Source: Anaerocolumna aminovalerica (lineage in GTDB: Bacteria; Bacillota; Clostridia; Lachnospirales; Lachnospiraceae). Taken from it: a stretch of DNA of 64,000 bases. The notes under the pieces were generated by a model. The model did no database searches and was not told the DNA's origin. It worked only from the letters and a program-made list of their open reading frames with translations. The translations under genes were made by a program, and so were the position numbers. The stretch is taken from positions 1 to 64,000 of the forward strand of contig NZ_FOWD01000001.1 in NCBI RefSeq assembly GCF_900115365.1, read 5' to 3'. Positions 45,718 through 54,694 of the stretch are shown here, one piece after another; position 1 is the stretch's first letter, and the number at the start of each line of letters is the position of its first letter.

Positions 45718-46914
45718 ATGTCATTAACATTATCAAAGAAAGCGCAGGCGGTAAAGCCATCTTCAACACTTGCAATTACTGCAAGAGCAAAAGAATTAAA
45801 ATTACAAGGTATCGATGTGGTAGGTTTTGGAGCAGGAGAACCTGACTTTAACACCCCTGATAATATTAACGAAGCTGCCATAAAGGCAATTCATGATGGA
45901 TTTACCAAATATACTCCTGCTTCAGGTACTATAGAATTAAAAGAGGCAATCTGTAAGAAGTTCAAGATTTTTAATAAATTAAATTATTCATCTGATCAGA
46001 TTGTAATAAGCAATGGTGGAAAGCATTCTTTAACTAATATATTTGAAGCAATTTTAAATCCCGGAGATGAAGTGATTATACCGGCACCTTTTTGGTTAAG
46101 CTATCCGGAAATCGTAAAATTAGCAGATGGTGTACCAGTAATTATTCGTGCTGACAAATCTCAGAACTATAAAGTAACAGCTGAGCAAATTGCAGCTGCC
46201 TGTACAGATAAAACAAAAGCTTTTATATTAAACTCCCCATGCAACCCTACAGGAATGATTTATACAAAAGAAGAGTTGGAATCTATAGCAAACGTAATTA
46301 TTGAAAAAGACATTTATGTAATATCCGATGAAATATATGAATATCTGGTATATGGTGACAATGAACATATAAGCATTGGTTCTTTAAACGAAGAAATATA
46401 CAAGAGAACCATTACTTGCAGCGGATTATCTAAAAGTTATTCCATGACCGGATGGAGAATAGGATATACCGGATCTTCCAAAGAAATAGCAAAATTGATG
46501 GGCAGTATACAAAGCCATCAGACCTCTAATCCTAACTCCATTGCACAAAAGGCTGCCACAGAAGCTTTAAATGGCCCTCAGGAGACGGTTCATATTATGA
46601 ACATGGAATTTAACAACAGAAGAGAATATATGATGAAAAGAATAGATGCAATGCCTTATGTAGATGCAATCACTCCTTTAGGGGCTTTCTACCTGTTTGT
46701 AGATACCACTGAAGTATTAAAGAAGGAGTATAAAGGTAAAACAATCGAAACCACTGCAAGACTTGCAGAAATTCTGATTGATGATTATAATGTAGCTGTA
46801 GTACCTTGTGGTGATTTTGGATTTGACGATCATATCCGTTTATCTTATGCAATTTCTATTGAGCAGATTGAAAAAGGATTGGATCGTATCGAGAAATTAT
46901 TGAAAGCTCTTTAG
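45718..46914 (+). CDS. Pyridoxal phosphate aminotransferase, class I (aspartate type)
   Basis: The 398-residue fold-type I aminotransferase has the PLP-binding Lys in SGLSKSYSMTGWRIGY (about 240), the NSPCNPTG motif (about 175) and the C-terminal Arg in RLSYAIS that binds the substrate carboxylate. It closely resembles clostridial aspartate aminotransferases (AspC/AspB type). AAGGAGGAG precedes the ATG. Substrate range cannot be read from sequence. Confidence 0.92.
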   Translation: MSLTLSKKAQAVKPSSTLAITARAKELKLQGIDVVGFGAGEPDFNTPDNINEAAIKAIHDGFTKYTPASGTIELKEAICKKFKIFNKLNYSSDQIVISNGGKHSLTNIFEAILNPGDEVIIPAPFWLSYPEIVKLADGVPVIIRADKSQNYKVTAEQIAAACTDKTKAFILNSPCNPTGMIYTKEELESIANVIIEKDIYVISDEIYEYLVYGDNEHISIGSLNEEIYKRTITCSGLSKSYSMTGWRIGYTGSSKEIAKLMGSIQSHQTSNPNSIAQKAATEALNGPQETVHIMNMEFNNRREYMMKRIDAMPYVDAITPLGAFYLFVDTTEVLKKEYKGKTIETTARLAEILIDDYNVAVVPCGDFGFDDHIRLSYAISIEQIEKGLDRIEKLLKAL

Positions 46915-47049
46915 TTAGAAAATATTATTATGGTGAGTAATTAAAGTGAGATTATGGTATTCTTGACCGAATCACATCGAAGCTCAATGAACTACATGGA
47001 TCGGGAACTCCATGCAGATCTCAAAGGGAATCAGATATTTGGAATGTTA

Positions 47050-47200
47050 ACAAATCTCGATTGTAGTGTTAAGATCATGAACATTCTCTATGTTTATGAT
47101 ATAATAAAAACGGAATGAGGAAAATACAAGCTTGCTTGAATATTCTGAGTGGAGTGCCAAGATCATGAACAGGCTTTCTGTTCATGATATAATAATATTA
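47050..47200. repeat. Two tandem copies of a repeat with a dyad and a TATAAT box
   Basis: GATCATGAACA (47073-47083) with TGTTTATGAT (47091-47100), and GATCATGAACA (47161-47171) with TGTTCATGAT (47179-47188), are 88 bases apart. Each dyad is directly followed by ATAATA, giving TATAAT at 47100-47105 and 47188-47193. A weaker third copy is at 63107-63191. No -35 is seen. It lies upstream of proC and could be its regulated promoter region or a dispersed repeat. Confidence 0.65.
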
Positions 47201-47259
47201 TTTTTTGATTGCTTATTTAAAACTAAGCAGGCCTATAATAATTTACAGGAGGAAATATA

Positions 47260-48060
47260 ATGGACAAATTTGGATTTATTGGCTGTGGTAATATGGGTTA
47301 TCCAATGCTTCAGGGAGTTAAGAATGTTTTTGGACCGGATTTCGTTGTCTTTACAACTGCAAGTGCAGAAAGACGTGAATTAATAAAGAAGGAAACCGGA
47401 GTTTCCCGTGTATCTGATAATGCTTCCATTGTAGCCTCTTGTAAATACATTATTCTTGCTGTTAAACCTCAAAAATACGAAGAGGTTTTTAATGAAATTA
47501 AGGATTATGTAACCAAAGACCATATTGTAATATCTATTGCAGTAGGTTTTCCTATTGAGAATATTAAGAAATCACTGGGGTCTTTTGTAAGGGTAGTTCG
47601 GGCAATGCCTAATACGCCTGCTTTGGTAGGGGAGGGCATGACCGGTATCTGTTTCTCAGAAGATACATTTACAGAACAAGAAAAAAGTATCATTGACCGG
47701 TTTTTCTGCTCCTTTGGCAGATACGAGATCTTTGATGAAAAACTAATGGATGCAGTGGCCTGTGCCAGCGGAAGTTCACCTGCTTATGTTTATATGTTTA
47801 TAGAAGCTTTGGCAGACAGTGTAGTAAAGTATGGAATACCAAGAGATAAAGCCTATGATTTAGTTTCCCAGACCGTATTAGGTGCAGCAAAGATGGTTTT
47901 AGAAACCAGGGAACATCCAGGTAAACTAAAAGACCAAGTATGTTCTCCAGGGGGTACTACCATAGCAGGTGTTGCAGCACTTGAGGAAAATGGGTTCCGA
48001 AATGCCGTTATTAAGGCTACGGATGCTTGTTATGCTAAGGCGAATAGTATGAAAAAATAA
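47260..48060 (+). CDS. proC: Pyrroline-5-carboxylate reductase
   Basis: ProC catalyses the last step of proline synthesis with NAD(P)H. The 266-residue protein has the N-terminal Rossmann motif GFIGCGNMG (4-12), VRAMPNTPALVGEGMTG (about 113-129) and the C-terminal signature PGGTTIAGVAALEENGFR (about 230-247). AGGAGGAAA precedes the ATG. It stands alone, without proA or proB nearby. Confidence 0.95.
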   Translation: MDKFGFIGCGNMGYPMLQGVKNVFGPDFVVFTTASAERRELIKKETGVSRVSDNASIVASCKYIILAVKPQKYEEVFNEIKDYVTKDHIVISIAVGFPIENIKKSLGSFVRVVRAMPNTPALVGEGMTGICFSEDTFTEQEKSIIDRFFCSFGRYEIFDEKLMDAVACASGSSPAYVYMFIEALADSVVKYGIPRDKAYDLVSQTVLGAAKMVLETREHPGKLKDQVCSPGGTTIAGVAALEENGFRNAVIKATDACYAKANSMKK

Positions 48061-48290
48061 TATAAATAAGTAATGTAAATAAATAATAAAAATAAATAAT
48101 ATAACTAATATAAAAATAATGATAGGTTTTTAAAAAATAAACATTATAATAATATATGGAATAATGCTATAAGGAATAATGCTATAAGAAATAGAGATAA
48201 GGTATAGAGATATAAGGAATAATGATATAAAGAATAATATATAAAGAAACAATAAAAGAGATTATAAAATACATATATTAAAATGAAATA
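48061..48290. repeat. Low-complexity region with degenerate direct repeats
   Basis: Almost only A and T/G, with repeats of AATAATGCTATAAG and related units (AATAATGATATAAAG, ATAATATATAAAG). No gene. Probably a slippage-derived spacer between proC and the NUDIX gene. Confidence 0.6.
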
Positions 48291-48325
48291 TAAGAGCTAT
48301 TAAATATTAAGAAAAGAGAATAACT

Positions 48326-48853
48326 ATGAGCGAGCATAAAAGATTACAAAGAGATCTTATTTATAAGGGACACATTGTAAATGTATATGAAGATACTATG
48401 CAGTTACCGGACGGCAGAACTGCAAAGTGGGATTTTATAGAACATAAAGGTGCAGCAGCCATTATACCGGTTGATAATGATGGAAAGATCATTATGGTAA
48501 GGCAATATCGGAATGCTCCGGAGCAATATGTTCTTGAAATACCTGCAGGGGGATTAAATCCCGGAGAAGACATGAAAACCTGTGCGGCAAGAGAATTAGA
48601 AGAAGAAACAGGTTACCGTTCGGAAAATATAGAACATCTCATTGATATCCATACCACCGTAGGATTTTGTAACGAAAAAATCGGAATATATTGTGCGTTT
48701 GATTTAATTCCATCTCAGCAGAAACTGGATGAAGATGAATATGTGGCAATAGAAAAGTATTCCTTGGATGAATTGGTTTCACTTATTTATAATGGAACAA
48801 TTACAGATGGAAAGACCGTATCCGGTATTCTGGCTTATAAGAATAAGATATGA
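48326..48853 (+). CDS. NUDIX hydrolase (ADP-ribose pyrophosphatase type)
   Basis: The 175-residue protein has the Nudix box G-x5-E-x7-REx2EExG seen as GGLNPGE and RELEEETG (about 78-98), an IIMVRQYR strand ahead of it, and the ADP-ribose pyrophosphatase-like beginning. These enzymes hydrolyse ADP-ribose or related nucleoside diphosphates in a house-cleaning role. The ribosome site is weak (AAAGAGAA). A strong terminator follows. Confidence 0.88.
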   Translation: MSEHKRLQRDLIYKGHIVNVYEDTMQLPDGRTAKWDFIEHKGAAAIIPVDNDGKIIMVRQYRNAPEQYVLEIPAGGLNPGEDMKTCAARELEEETGYRSENIEHLIDIHTTVGFCNEKIGIYCAFDLIPSQQKLDEDEYVAIEKYSLDELVSLIYNGTITDGKTVSGILAYKNKI

Positions 48854-48897
48854 TTTAAAAACAGATAATTGGCATATTTATAAAAGCCTGTATATAG

Positions 48898-48938
48898 AGA
48901 GTATTTAACACATAGATGTTAATACTCTTTATTTTTTT
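48898..48938 (+). terminator. Terminator of the NUDIX gene
   Basis: AGAGTATTTAACA pairs with TGTTAATACTCT across a short loop, followed by a run of T at 48928-48938. Confidence 0.85.
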
Positions 48939-48969
48939 ACTGGAAATTGTCCTTGAAAAAACCAATCTC

Positions 48970-49077
48970 CTATAAGAAGCTGATTTCCAATAAGAACTTG
49001 CTCTCCAATAAGAACTAGTTATCTTATAAGAACAGATATCTTATAGAAACCTGGTATCTTATAAATATCTGATATTA
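48970..49077. repeat. Five imperfect 20-22-base tandem repeats
   Basis: Units of the form TATAAGAAC-x-x-x-TATCT or CCAATAAGAAC-x-x-x-TCT follow each other from about 48970 to 49077. Spacing is regular but the sequence drifts. There are no spacers of CRISPR type. It could be a direct-repeat protein-binding array or simple slippage product. Confidence 0.55.
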
Positions 49078-49220
49078 TAGTGCTACCCGGCTATATTATT
49101 ATCATCAGGGCAACAGAAAGTCTGGAATACTTTCTCTGCTAAAATCATATGTTATGATAATAGTTTAATTGTACAACTTCTAAAATCTTATTGTTACACA
49201 TATGGTCAGGGGGCTAGTTT

Positions 49221-49829
49221 ATGAATTTCTTAAAAGCAAAACTACGAAAGCTTGGAGAAGTGAAATTCGGAATTCTTATTCTTGGGGTTGGAATTTTTTT
49301 AGGTCTTTTATTCGCCATTGTCTTTAAAAGACTGTACTGGAATCAGATTAACATAATAGATGATGAATATATATCAAAAATAAGAGAAACTGTTTTTGAC
49401 TATAGGGTTTTACTAAGATATGTTTTATGGAACAATTTAAAAATTTTTATTCTGTTTTGGGTATTCTGTTCCACAGCATTAGGAATACCATATATAGCAT
49501 TATCACTGGTTTATGGAGGATTCCGGGTAGGATTATTTGTAACTGTCATTATGATGCGGTACGGAATTAAGGGTGTATTGCTCTTATTCGCTTATACTTT
49601 TCCACAAATCATTGTGTATGTACCTGTTGCTTTTGTCAGTTTAAGAGCTGGCTACTGGCTGTGCAAAAGCATGTATCATGAAACAAGACTTGGTTCAAAG
49701 GGTAAAGTGGAAAGAGTAATAAAACACATTGGACTTATATTTGTACTTGGAATTATTTTAACTTTTGGATGTTTAATAGAAACATACATAGGTTCTTTTA
49801 TATTACAAAAGATTCTATACCTATTCTAA
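49221..49829 (+). CDS. spoIIM: Stage II sporulation protein M
   Basis: SpoIIM is part of the DMP complex that thins septal peptidoglycan and drives engulfment in endospore formation. The 202-residue polytopic protein has about five helices, including an N-terminal helix (about 16-38) and C-terminal block (about 165-195). The ATG at 49221 follows GGTCAGGGGG. It lies directly upstream of a XerD-type recombinase, an arrangement known in sporulating Firmicutes. This supports an endospore-forming host. Confidence 0.85.
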   Translation: MNFLKAKLRKLGEVKFGILILGVGIFLGLLFAIVFKRLYWNQINIIDDEYISKIRETVFDYRVLLRYVLWNNLKIFILFWVFCSTALGIPYIALSLVYGGFRVGLFVTVIMMRYGIKGVLLLFAYTFPQIIVYVPVAFVSLRAGYWLCKSMYHETRLGSKGKVERVIKHIGLIFVLGIILTFGCLIETYIGSFILQKILYLF

Positions 49830-49999
49830 AAATCAAGTTACTGTATGTAAAATTATGCAAGTTTATCTTGTATCATTTCTTTACACAAACATAAAAAAAT
49901 GTTAAAATAAAGAAAGCATGTAGTAAAACAGAAACTATAAAATACATATGGGTAGATTTAAGTATTTAACAAATGCTTGTACAAAGGAGAGAGGTAAGA

Positions 50000-50884
50000 A
50001 TGGAGAGTTCGTTGCGGGATTTTTTAATGTATATGAAAGATGTAAAAAATGTTTCACAAAATACCTTGTTGTCTTATAAAAATGATATAGCAAAATTATT
50101 TCGTCATTTGAACAAACAGAATATAACAGATGTAGGGAAGATAAGTGAGACAAGCTTAAATTCCTATGTGCTGCATATGGAAAGAAACGGGATGTCACCT
50201 GCAACGGTATCAAGAAATATTGCTTCTATAAAAGCATTTACCTTTTATCTCATAAAAAAGGGAAAATTACATCAAGATCCTACAGAACGTATGAAATCAC
50301 CAAAAGTTGAGAAAAAGCCTCCCCATACTTTAACATTAGAGGAAGTGAACCGTCTATTGGAGATGCCTAAGACGGATAATATAAAAGGAATCAGGGATAA
50401 AGCAATGTTAGAATTATTGTACGCAACAGGAATTCGAGTATCTGAACTGATTTCTTTAAAAGTTGAAGATATAAATATGAAAAGTCATTATATTGTATGC
50501 TGTGGTTCTAAAAATGAGCGAATTATACCATTTGGCTCCATGGCGGGAAAAGCACTGGATAATTATTTTCAACATGGAAGAGAAGAATTTCTGAAAGAAA
50601 AAGAATCGGATATTTGTTTTATGAATGTTTCCGGTGAACCCATGAGCCGCCAGGGTTTTTGGAAAATCATAAAAGCATACGGAAATTCTGCAGGAATAAC
50701 CCATGAAATTACACCCCAGATTTTAAGACACTCTTTTGCACTTCATATGTTAGAAAATGGTGCTGATGTTGCCAGCATTCAAGAATTACTAGGCCATACC
50801 GATGCTGCTACGGCTCAAGTCTATCTTGGAAACCGAAGTAAAAAAATCCGTGATGTCTATATGGGGGCACACCCTCGGGCATAA
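50000..50884 (+). CDS. XerD-like tyrosine recombinase with a substituted catalytic His
   Basis: The 294-residue protein has an N-terminal SAM-like core-binding domain (about 1-85) and a C-terminal catalytic domain with Arg in GIRVSEL (about 145), Arg in LRHSFALHML (about 241), His in LLGHTDAAT (about 264) and nucleophile Tyr in AQVYL (about 274). In canonical XerC/D the first conserved residue of the HxxRHS box is His; here it is Gln (PQILRHS, codon CAG). The end after the Tyr also differs. GAGAGAGGT precedes the ATG. It may be a dedicated recombinase of altered activity and not the main dif resolvase. Confidence 0.85.
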   Translation: MESSLRDFLMYMKDVKNVSQNTLLSYKNDIAKLFRHLNKQNITDVGKISETSLNSYVLHMERNGMSPATVSRNIASIKAFTFYLIKKGKLHQDPTERMKSPKVEKKPPHTLTLEEVNRLLEMPKTDNIKGIRDKAMLELLYATGIRVSELISLKVEDINMKSHYIVCCGSKNERIIPFGSMAGKALDNYFQHGREEFLKEKESDICFMNVSGEPMSRQGFWKIIKAYGNSAGITHEITPQILRHSFALHMLENGADVASIQELLGHTDAATAQVYLGNRSKKIRDVYMGAHPRA

Positions 50885-50914
50885 TTAAGATAGAACACAT
50901 GGATTTAAAAAATG

Positions 50915-50986
50915 TCATCCTGAACTTATAAAGCGAAGAATCTTATTTACATGAATTAGATTCTTCGCTTTTTATGTTCAGGATGA
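50915..50986. terminator. Long bidirectional terminator hairpin between xerD-like gene and aroF
   Basis: Bases 50915-50943 pair with 50958-50986 over 28-29 positions with two or three mismatches (core AAGCGAAGAATCT/AGATTCTTCGCTT). It sits between convergent genes. The core is the same as in the hairpin at 17271-17331. Confidence 0.85.
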
Positions 50987-50994
50987 TTTATAGA

Positions 50995-52023
50995 TTATAG
51001 ATGATCTGCAATAAAGTAGATTAGTTTTTCGGATTCTTCCCAACCCAAACATGGATCTGTTATGGATTTACCATAAATATGTTGGGAAACTTTTTGATTA
51101 CCCGGTTCGATATAGCTTTCAATCATGACACCTTTTACCATGTTGGCAATGTCTTTATTTACAGAACGGCTGTGAAGTACTTCACTAATAATTCTTGGCT
51201 GCTCAGAATAAACTTTGTTGGAATTGTTATGGTTTGCATCAATGATAGTAGCAGGATTTGCTAAATCCCGCTCATTGTACATTTCAAACAAACGGGCTAA
51301 ATCTTCATAATGATAATTAGGAATACTATTGCCGTGCTTGTTTACAGCACCTCTAAGAATGGTGTGAGCAAGAGGATTTCCGGAAGTGCTTACTTCGTAG
51401 GAACGATACAGGAAAGTATGCTGTCCTTGGGCTGCTACTACAGAGTTTAGCATTACGGAGAAATCTCCGCTGGTGGGGTTCTTCATTCCTGCGGGACAGT
51501 CCATGCCGCTTATGGTCAAACGGTGCTGTTGGTCTTCAACAGAACGTGCTCCAACTGCAACATAGGACAATATGTCCTCTACATAGGGCCAGTTTTCCGG
51601 ATACAACATTTCATCTGCTGCAGTAAGGCCGGTTTCAGCTATGGCGCGAAGATGCATTTTACGCATAGCAATAAGTCCTTCATGCAAGTCTGGCTCTTTC
51701 TCTGGATCTGGTTGATGTACAATTCCTTTATAACCTTCCCCCGTTGTTCTTGGCTTATTGGTATAGATTCTTGGAATAATAATTATTTTATCTTTTACCT
51801 TTTCCTGCACCTTTGCAAGTCTGGTTATATAATCACAAACAGCATCTTCGTGATCTGCAGAACAAGGGCCAATAATAACTAGGAATTTGTCAGATGCTCC
51901 TGTTAACACGTCTTGTATTTTTTCATCTCTTTCTTTTTTTATCAAAGCATCTTTTTCTGGTAAGGGATAAGTTTGAATCAACTCAGAAGGAGAGATTACT
52001 TTTTTCTTAAATATAAAACTCAT
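50995..52023 (-). CDS. 3-Deoxy-7-phosphoheptulonate synthase (DAHP synthase, class I)
   Basis: It catalyses the first step of the shikimate pathway, from phosphoenolpyruvate and erythrose-4-phosphate. The 342-residue protein carries IGPCSADH (about 51-58), KPRTTGEGYKG (about 90), ARSVEDQQHR (about 163), and the late motif VMIESYIEPGNQ (about 294). The type is the AroF/G/H (E. coli-like) class I-alpha group. AAAGGAGA precedes the ATG and a good promoter lies at 52068-52096. It is a single-gene unit, without other shikimate genes in the window. Confidence 0.95.
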   Translation of the reverse strand: MSFIFKKKVISPSELIQTYPLPEKDALIKKERDEKIQDVLTGASDKFLVIIGPCSADHEDAVCDYITRLAKVQEKVKDKIIIIPRIYTNKPRTTGEGYKGIVHQPDPEKEPDLHEGLIAMRKMHLRAIAETGLTAADEMLYPENWPYVEDILSYVAVGARSVEDQQHRLTISGMDCPAGMKNPTSGDFSVMLNSVVAAQGQHTFLYRSYEVSTSGNPLAHTILRGAVNKHGNSIPNYHYEDLARLFEMYNERDLANPATIIDANHNNSNKVYSEQPRIISEVLHSRSVNKDIANMVKGVMIESYIEPGNQKVSQHIYGKSITDPCLGWEESEKLIYFIADHL

Positions 52024-52438
52024 AGTATGAATCTCCTTTACTTTAGTTAACGAAATTAGTTTTTTACATTTTATACTCTTTACTATGTTAAGTCAACTAA
52101 TTCCGGGTAAACAGTTGAAATTTGGACTATTCATTAATATTATAACAATAATGCATATTTTTTCGTTCATTTTATACCCGGCCCAGGTCTCTTATCCATA
52201 TAATCGGAGGGTGGTATTTTTCAAGGAATTAAAAATTCTTATTAAAAATATAGTTAAGAATTCTTATTGCTATCCCTTTTAAAAAAGAATACAATGATAA
52301 TTGTCATATTGAAACATACTCAGGAGGTTAGTTTAAAATAATTTTAAAAAAGTGAATTGTAAAACAATTGGCTTTACAAAAATTGTACGTGGGGTTAAAT
52401 TCCCAGGCATTGAAAACATGGAGGATTAGCAGGATTGT
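52024..52438. other. Divergent intergenic region
   Basis: It holds the DAHP synthase promoter at its left end. From about 52100 to 52438 the sequence is AT-rich. A 65-codon frame at 52085 overlaps that promoter and has no ribosome site, so it is not called. Confidence 0.5.
52068..52096 (-). promoter_or_regulatory. Promoter of the DAHP synthase gene
   Basis: Minus strand TTGACT (52096-52091), 17-base spacer, then TAAAAT (52073-52068). It is about 45 bases upstream of the ATG. Confidence 0.7.
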
Positions 52439-53023
52439 ATGGATTATCAGAGAATTCCCAAATCAGGTGAAATATATAAACATTTTAAAAATAATTTATA
52501 TCAAATTATTACTGTAGCAATACACACAGAAACCAATGAACAACTGGTTATTTATCAGGCGTTATATGGTGATTATAAAATATTTGCCAGACCATTGAAT
52601 ATGTTTCTAAGTGAAGTTGATTTTATTAAATATCCGGAAGCAGGTCAGAAATATCGGTTTGAATTATGGGGGCATAACTATATTCAGGATACGGTTGACA
52701 GCATTACAAATTCTCATGTAGAAGCTTCCAAGGCAATTCATATTGAACCAGAGTATGAAATCGATAATACTACGTTACAGGATGAAGAGGCGGCACAGTC
52801 CGGTGTCAATTCTGTTCTTCTTGAATTTTTGGATGCAAGATCATATAATGATAAACTAGAAATACTTTTAAATAGAAAGAAGTATATTGATGAACGATTG
52901 CTGAATGATATGGCAGTATCCATTGATTGTACCATTGAAGAAGGAACTATGGAAGAAAGAATAAAAGGACTAATATTTGCATTAGAGACCTTGGCCAGAT
53001 TTGAAAATAAACGTTTAAGATAG
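52439..53023 (+). CDS. DUF1653-domain protein
   Basis: The 194-residue protein starts with a DUF1653 domain (about 4-70; IPKSGEIYKHFKNNLYQII and YKIFARPLNMFLSEV). The C-terminal 120 residues are acidic and helical, with no recognised family. The domain is widespread and of unknown function. A short ribosome site (AGGA) lies about six bases before the ATG. It stands alone between divergent and convergent units. Confidence 0.75.
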   Translation: MDYQRIPKSGEIYKHFKNNLYQIITVAIHTETNEQLVIYQALYGDYKIFARPLNMFLSEVDFIKYPEAGQKYRFELWGHNYIQDTVDSITNSHVEASKAIHIEPEYEIDNTTLQDEEAAQSGVNSVLLEFLDARSYNDKLEILLNRKKYIDERLLNDMAVSIDCTIEEGTMEERIKGLIFALETLARFENKRLR

Positions 53024-53061
53024 AACTTATGAGTGAAACGGGTATTGTAAAATAGAATAAA

Positions 53062-53117
53062 ATACCGGGTAGATAGGAATAGAGTTCTATTACAGTCAAA
53101 TTCCACCTATCCGGTAT
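53062..53117. terminator. Hairpin between convergent genes
   Basis: ATACCGGGTAGATAGGAAT pairs with ATTCCACCTATCCGGTAT with two or three mismatches. It lies 39 bases past the DUF1653 gene and 30 bases before the end of the ABC permease gene on the other strand. No T-run, so a weak terminator at best. Confidence 0.45.
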
Positions 53118-53146
53118 GAAAATCTATCTGGCATCAACTAATAAAT

Positions 53147-53929
53147 TTATTCTAAGTTTAATTTCTTTTGGAAAATCCTATTTGTGGTAATAAAGAAAAT
53201 TATACTTACTACAATTTGATAAACAATAATACCTAATAATAATTTTAACGGTATCATATTATTACCATTGGTAATAATGGAGCGAAAAACATTTGTCATT
53301 ACAAGGAGTAAAAGTAATAATAGCTGCATGAGGGTACTAATACCAATATAAGAAACAAAAGCCCCAACTAATCTATTTTTAGTAAATAATTGTCCTATGG
53401 CAATTGATGCATAGATTAATGATATATAAGTAATAAAAGACGTTAGACAAAATAGTAGTAAGGTAATTATGGTTACTGTGGTATTATTACCTGATGCTTC
53501 AAACTGAAGTAAAAACTCATTCAAATTGTTTAAAACTAGCTTTATATTTTCTGGTGTGCCAATAGCCAAAACTGCGGAACCAATGATAATAATAATACTT
53601 ACAAGCAACCATGTTAAAGTAGCAAGGTATTTGGATATAATTAATTGATGGGTTTTTGCCGGTAAGGTAAACATTAGATAACCTTCATCAGACAAGAGAT
53701 TCTTATAAAATCTATAAATCATTAATATAAAGGCTGTTATGAATATAGTTATAACAGATAATATAAATAACGTTTTCATAATCACTGGAATTATCATGAG
53801 AGATCCTTCAAAAATATCCAGCAGAAGTATGAGCCTGTTCATTCCTGTTGTTATTAACAGGATAAGATACAGAGGAATTAATATTCTGGATGTTGCTTTA
53901 AATTCGTATTTTAATAATTTCCCTAACAT
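53147..53929 (-). CDS. ABC-2-like transporter permease
   Basis: The 260-residue membrane protein has about six helices and begins MLGKLLKYEFKATSRILIP, the usual N terminus of ABC-2-type permeases of GntR-controlled operons. It overlaps the ATPase by seven bases. Substrate unknown; such operons often respond to cell-envelope stress or antibiotics. Confidence 0.8.
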   Translation of the reverse strand: MLGKLLKYEFKATSRILIPLYLILLITTGMNRLILLLDIFEGSLMIIPVIMKTLFILSVITIFITAFILMIYRFYKNLLSDEGYLMFTLPAKTHQLIISKYLATLTWLLVSIIIIIGSAVLAIGTPENIKLVLNNLNEFLLQFEASGNNTTVTIITLLLFCLTSFITYISLIYASIAIGQLFTKNRLVGAFVSYIGISTLMQLLLLLLLVMTNVFRSIITNGNNMIPLKLLLGIIVYQIVVSIIFFITTNRIFQKKLNLE

Positions 53930-54621
53930 TTAAATACCTCCCTAAATAATGTGTCTATGGATTTTTGCTCTTTCATTCTTAAATCATCCACGGAAGAATG
54001 AAGAAAAATTGAGCCATCCTTTAAAAATATAACATCATCTAATATCATTTCTATATCCGCTATCAGATGGGTGGATATGAGAACAGACGCATTTTCACTG
54101 TAGTTTTTAATAATGGTATTCAGAATATAATCTCTGGAAGCAGGATCTACACCTCCAATAGGCTCATCCAAACAATACAAATCTGCTTTGCGGCTCATAA
54201 CTAATATAAGCTGCACTTTTTCTTTTGTCCCCTTTGATAAAGTCTTTAAACGTCTATTTGGTTCTATATGCAGGCTTTTTAGCATGTCATAAGCCTTTGC
54301 AGAATCAAAGTTATCGTAAAAATCCTTGAAAAAACAAACAATATCACTTACTTTCATCCAGTCTGCAAGATATGTCCGTTCCGGTAAATAAGATATCATT
54401 TTCTTTGTTTCTATACCGGGATTAAAACCGCCCATAGTTATGGAGCCTGTGTCAGGAACCAGCAGACCGTTGATAAGCTTTAATAAAGTTGATTTTCCGC
54501 TGCCATTTGGTCCTAATAATCCAATGATTTGACCTTTTTGAAGTGATAAGTCAATATTGGATAAAGCAGTAAAGCCGGAAAAACTTTTATATAATGATTT
54601 ACATTCTAATAATGTGTTCAT
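53923..54621 (-). CDS. ABC transporter ATP-binding protein
   Basis: The 232-residue ATPase has Walker A GPNGSGKSTL, an unusual signature (LSKGTKEKVQLIL in place of LSGGQ), Walker B LYCLDEPIGGVDP and switch His in ISTHL. The LSKG variant is common in ABC-2-type ATPases of this operon class. The ATG at 54621 fits the family N terminus; a start four codons upstream (54633) is possible but only one base from its AGGAG site. It lies between the GntR gene and the permease. Confidence 0.85.
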   Translation of the reverse strand: MNTLLECKSLYKSFSGFTALSNIDLSLQKGQIIGLLGPNGSGKSTLLKLINGLLVPDTGSITMGGFNPGIETKKMISYLPERTYLADWMKVSDIVCFFKDFYDNFDSAKAYDMLKSLHIEPNRRLKTLSKGTKEKVQLILVMSRKADLYCLDEPIGGVDPASRDYILNTIIKNYSENASVLISTHLIADIEMILDDVIFLKDGSIFLHSSVDDLRMKEQKSIDTLFREVFKC

Positions 54622-54694
54622 ATTTTTAACCATGCTCCTTTCAAAGTGTGGAGACTTTGCTCAGCACAAATCTCCGGTTGTAAGATTTTTTCTT

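Noticed and set aside
48970-49077. Possible CRISPR array
   Set aside because: Units drift and directly abut; there are no unique spacers and no cas genes.
52085-52282. 65-codon open frame
   Set aside because: Overlaps the DAHP synthase promoter, no ribosome site, no recognisable product.
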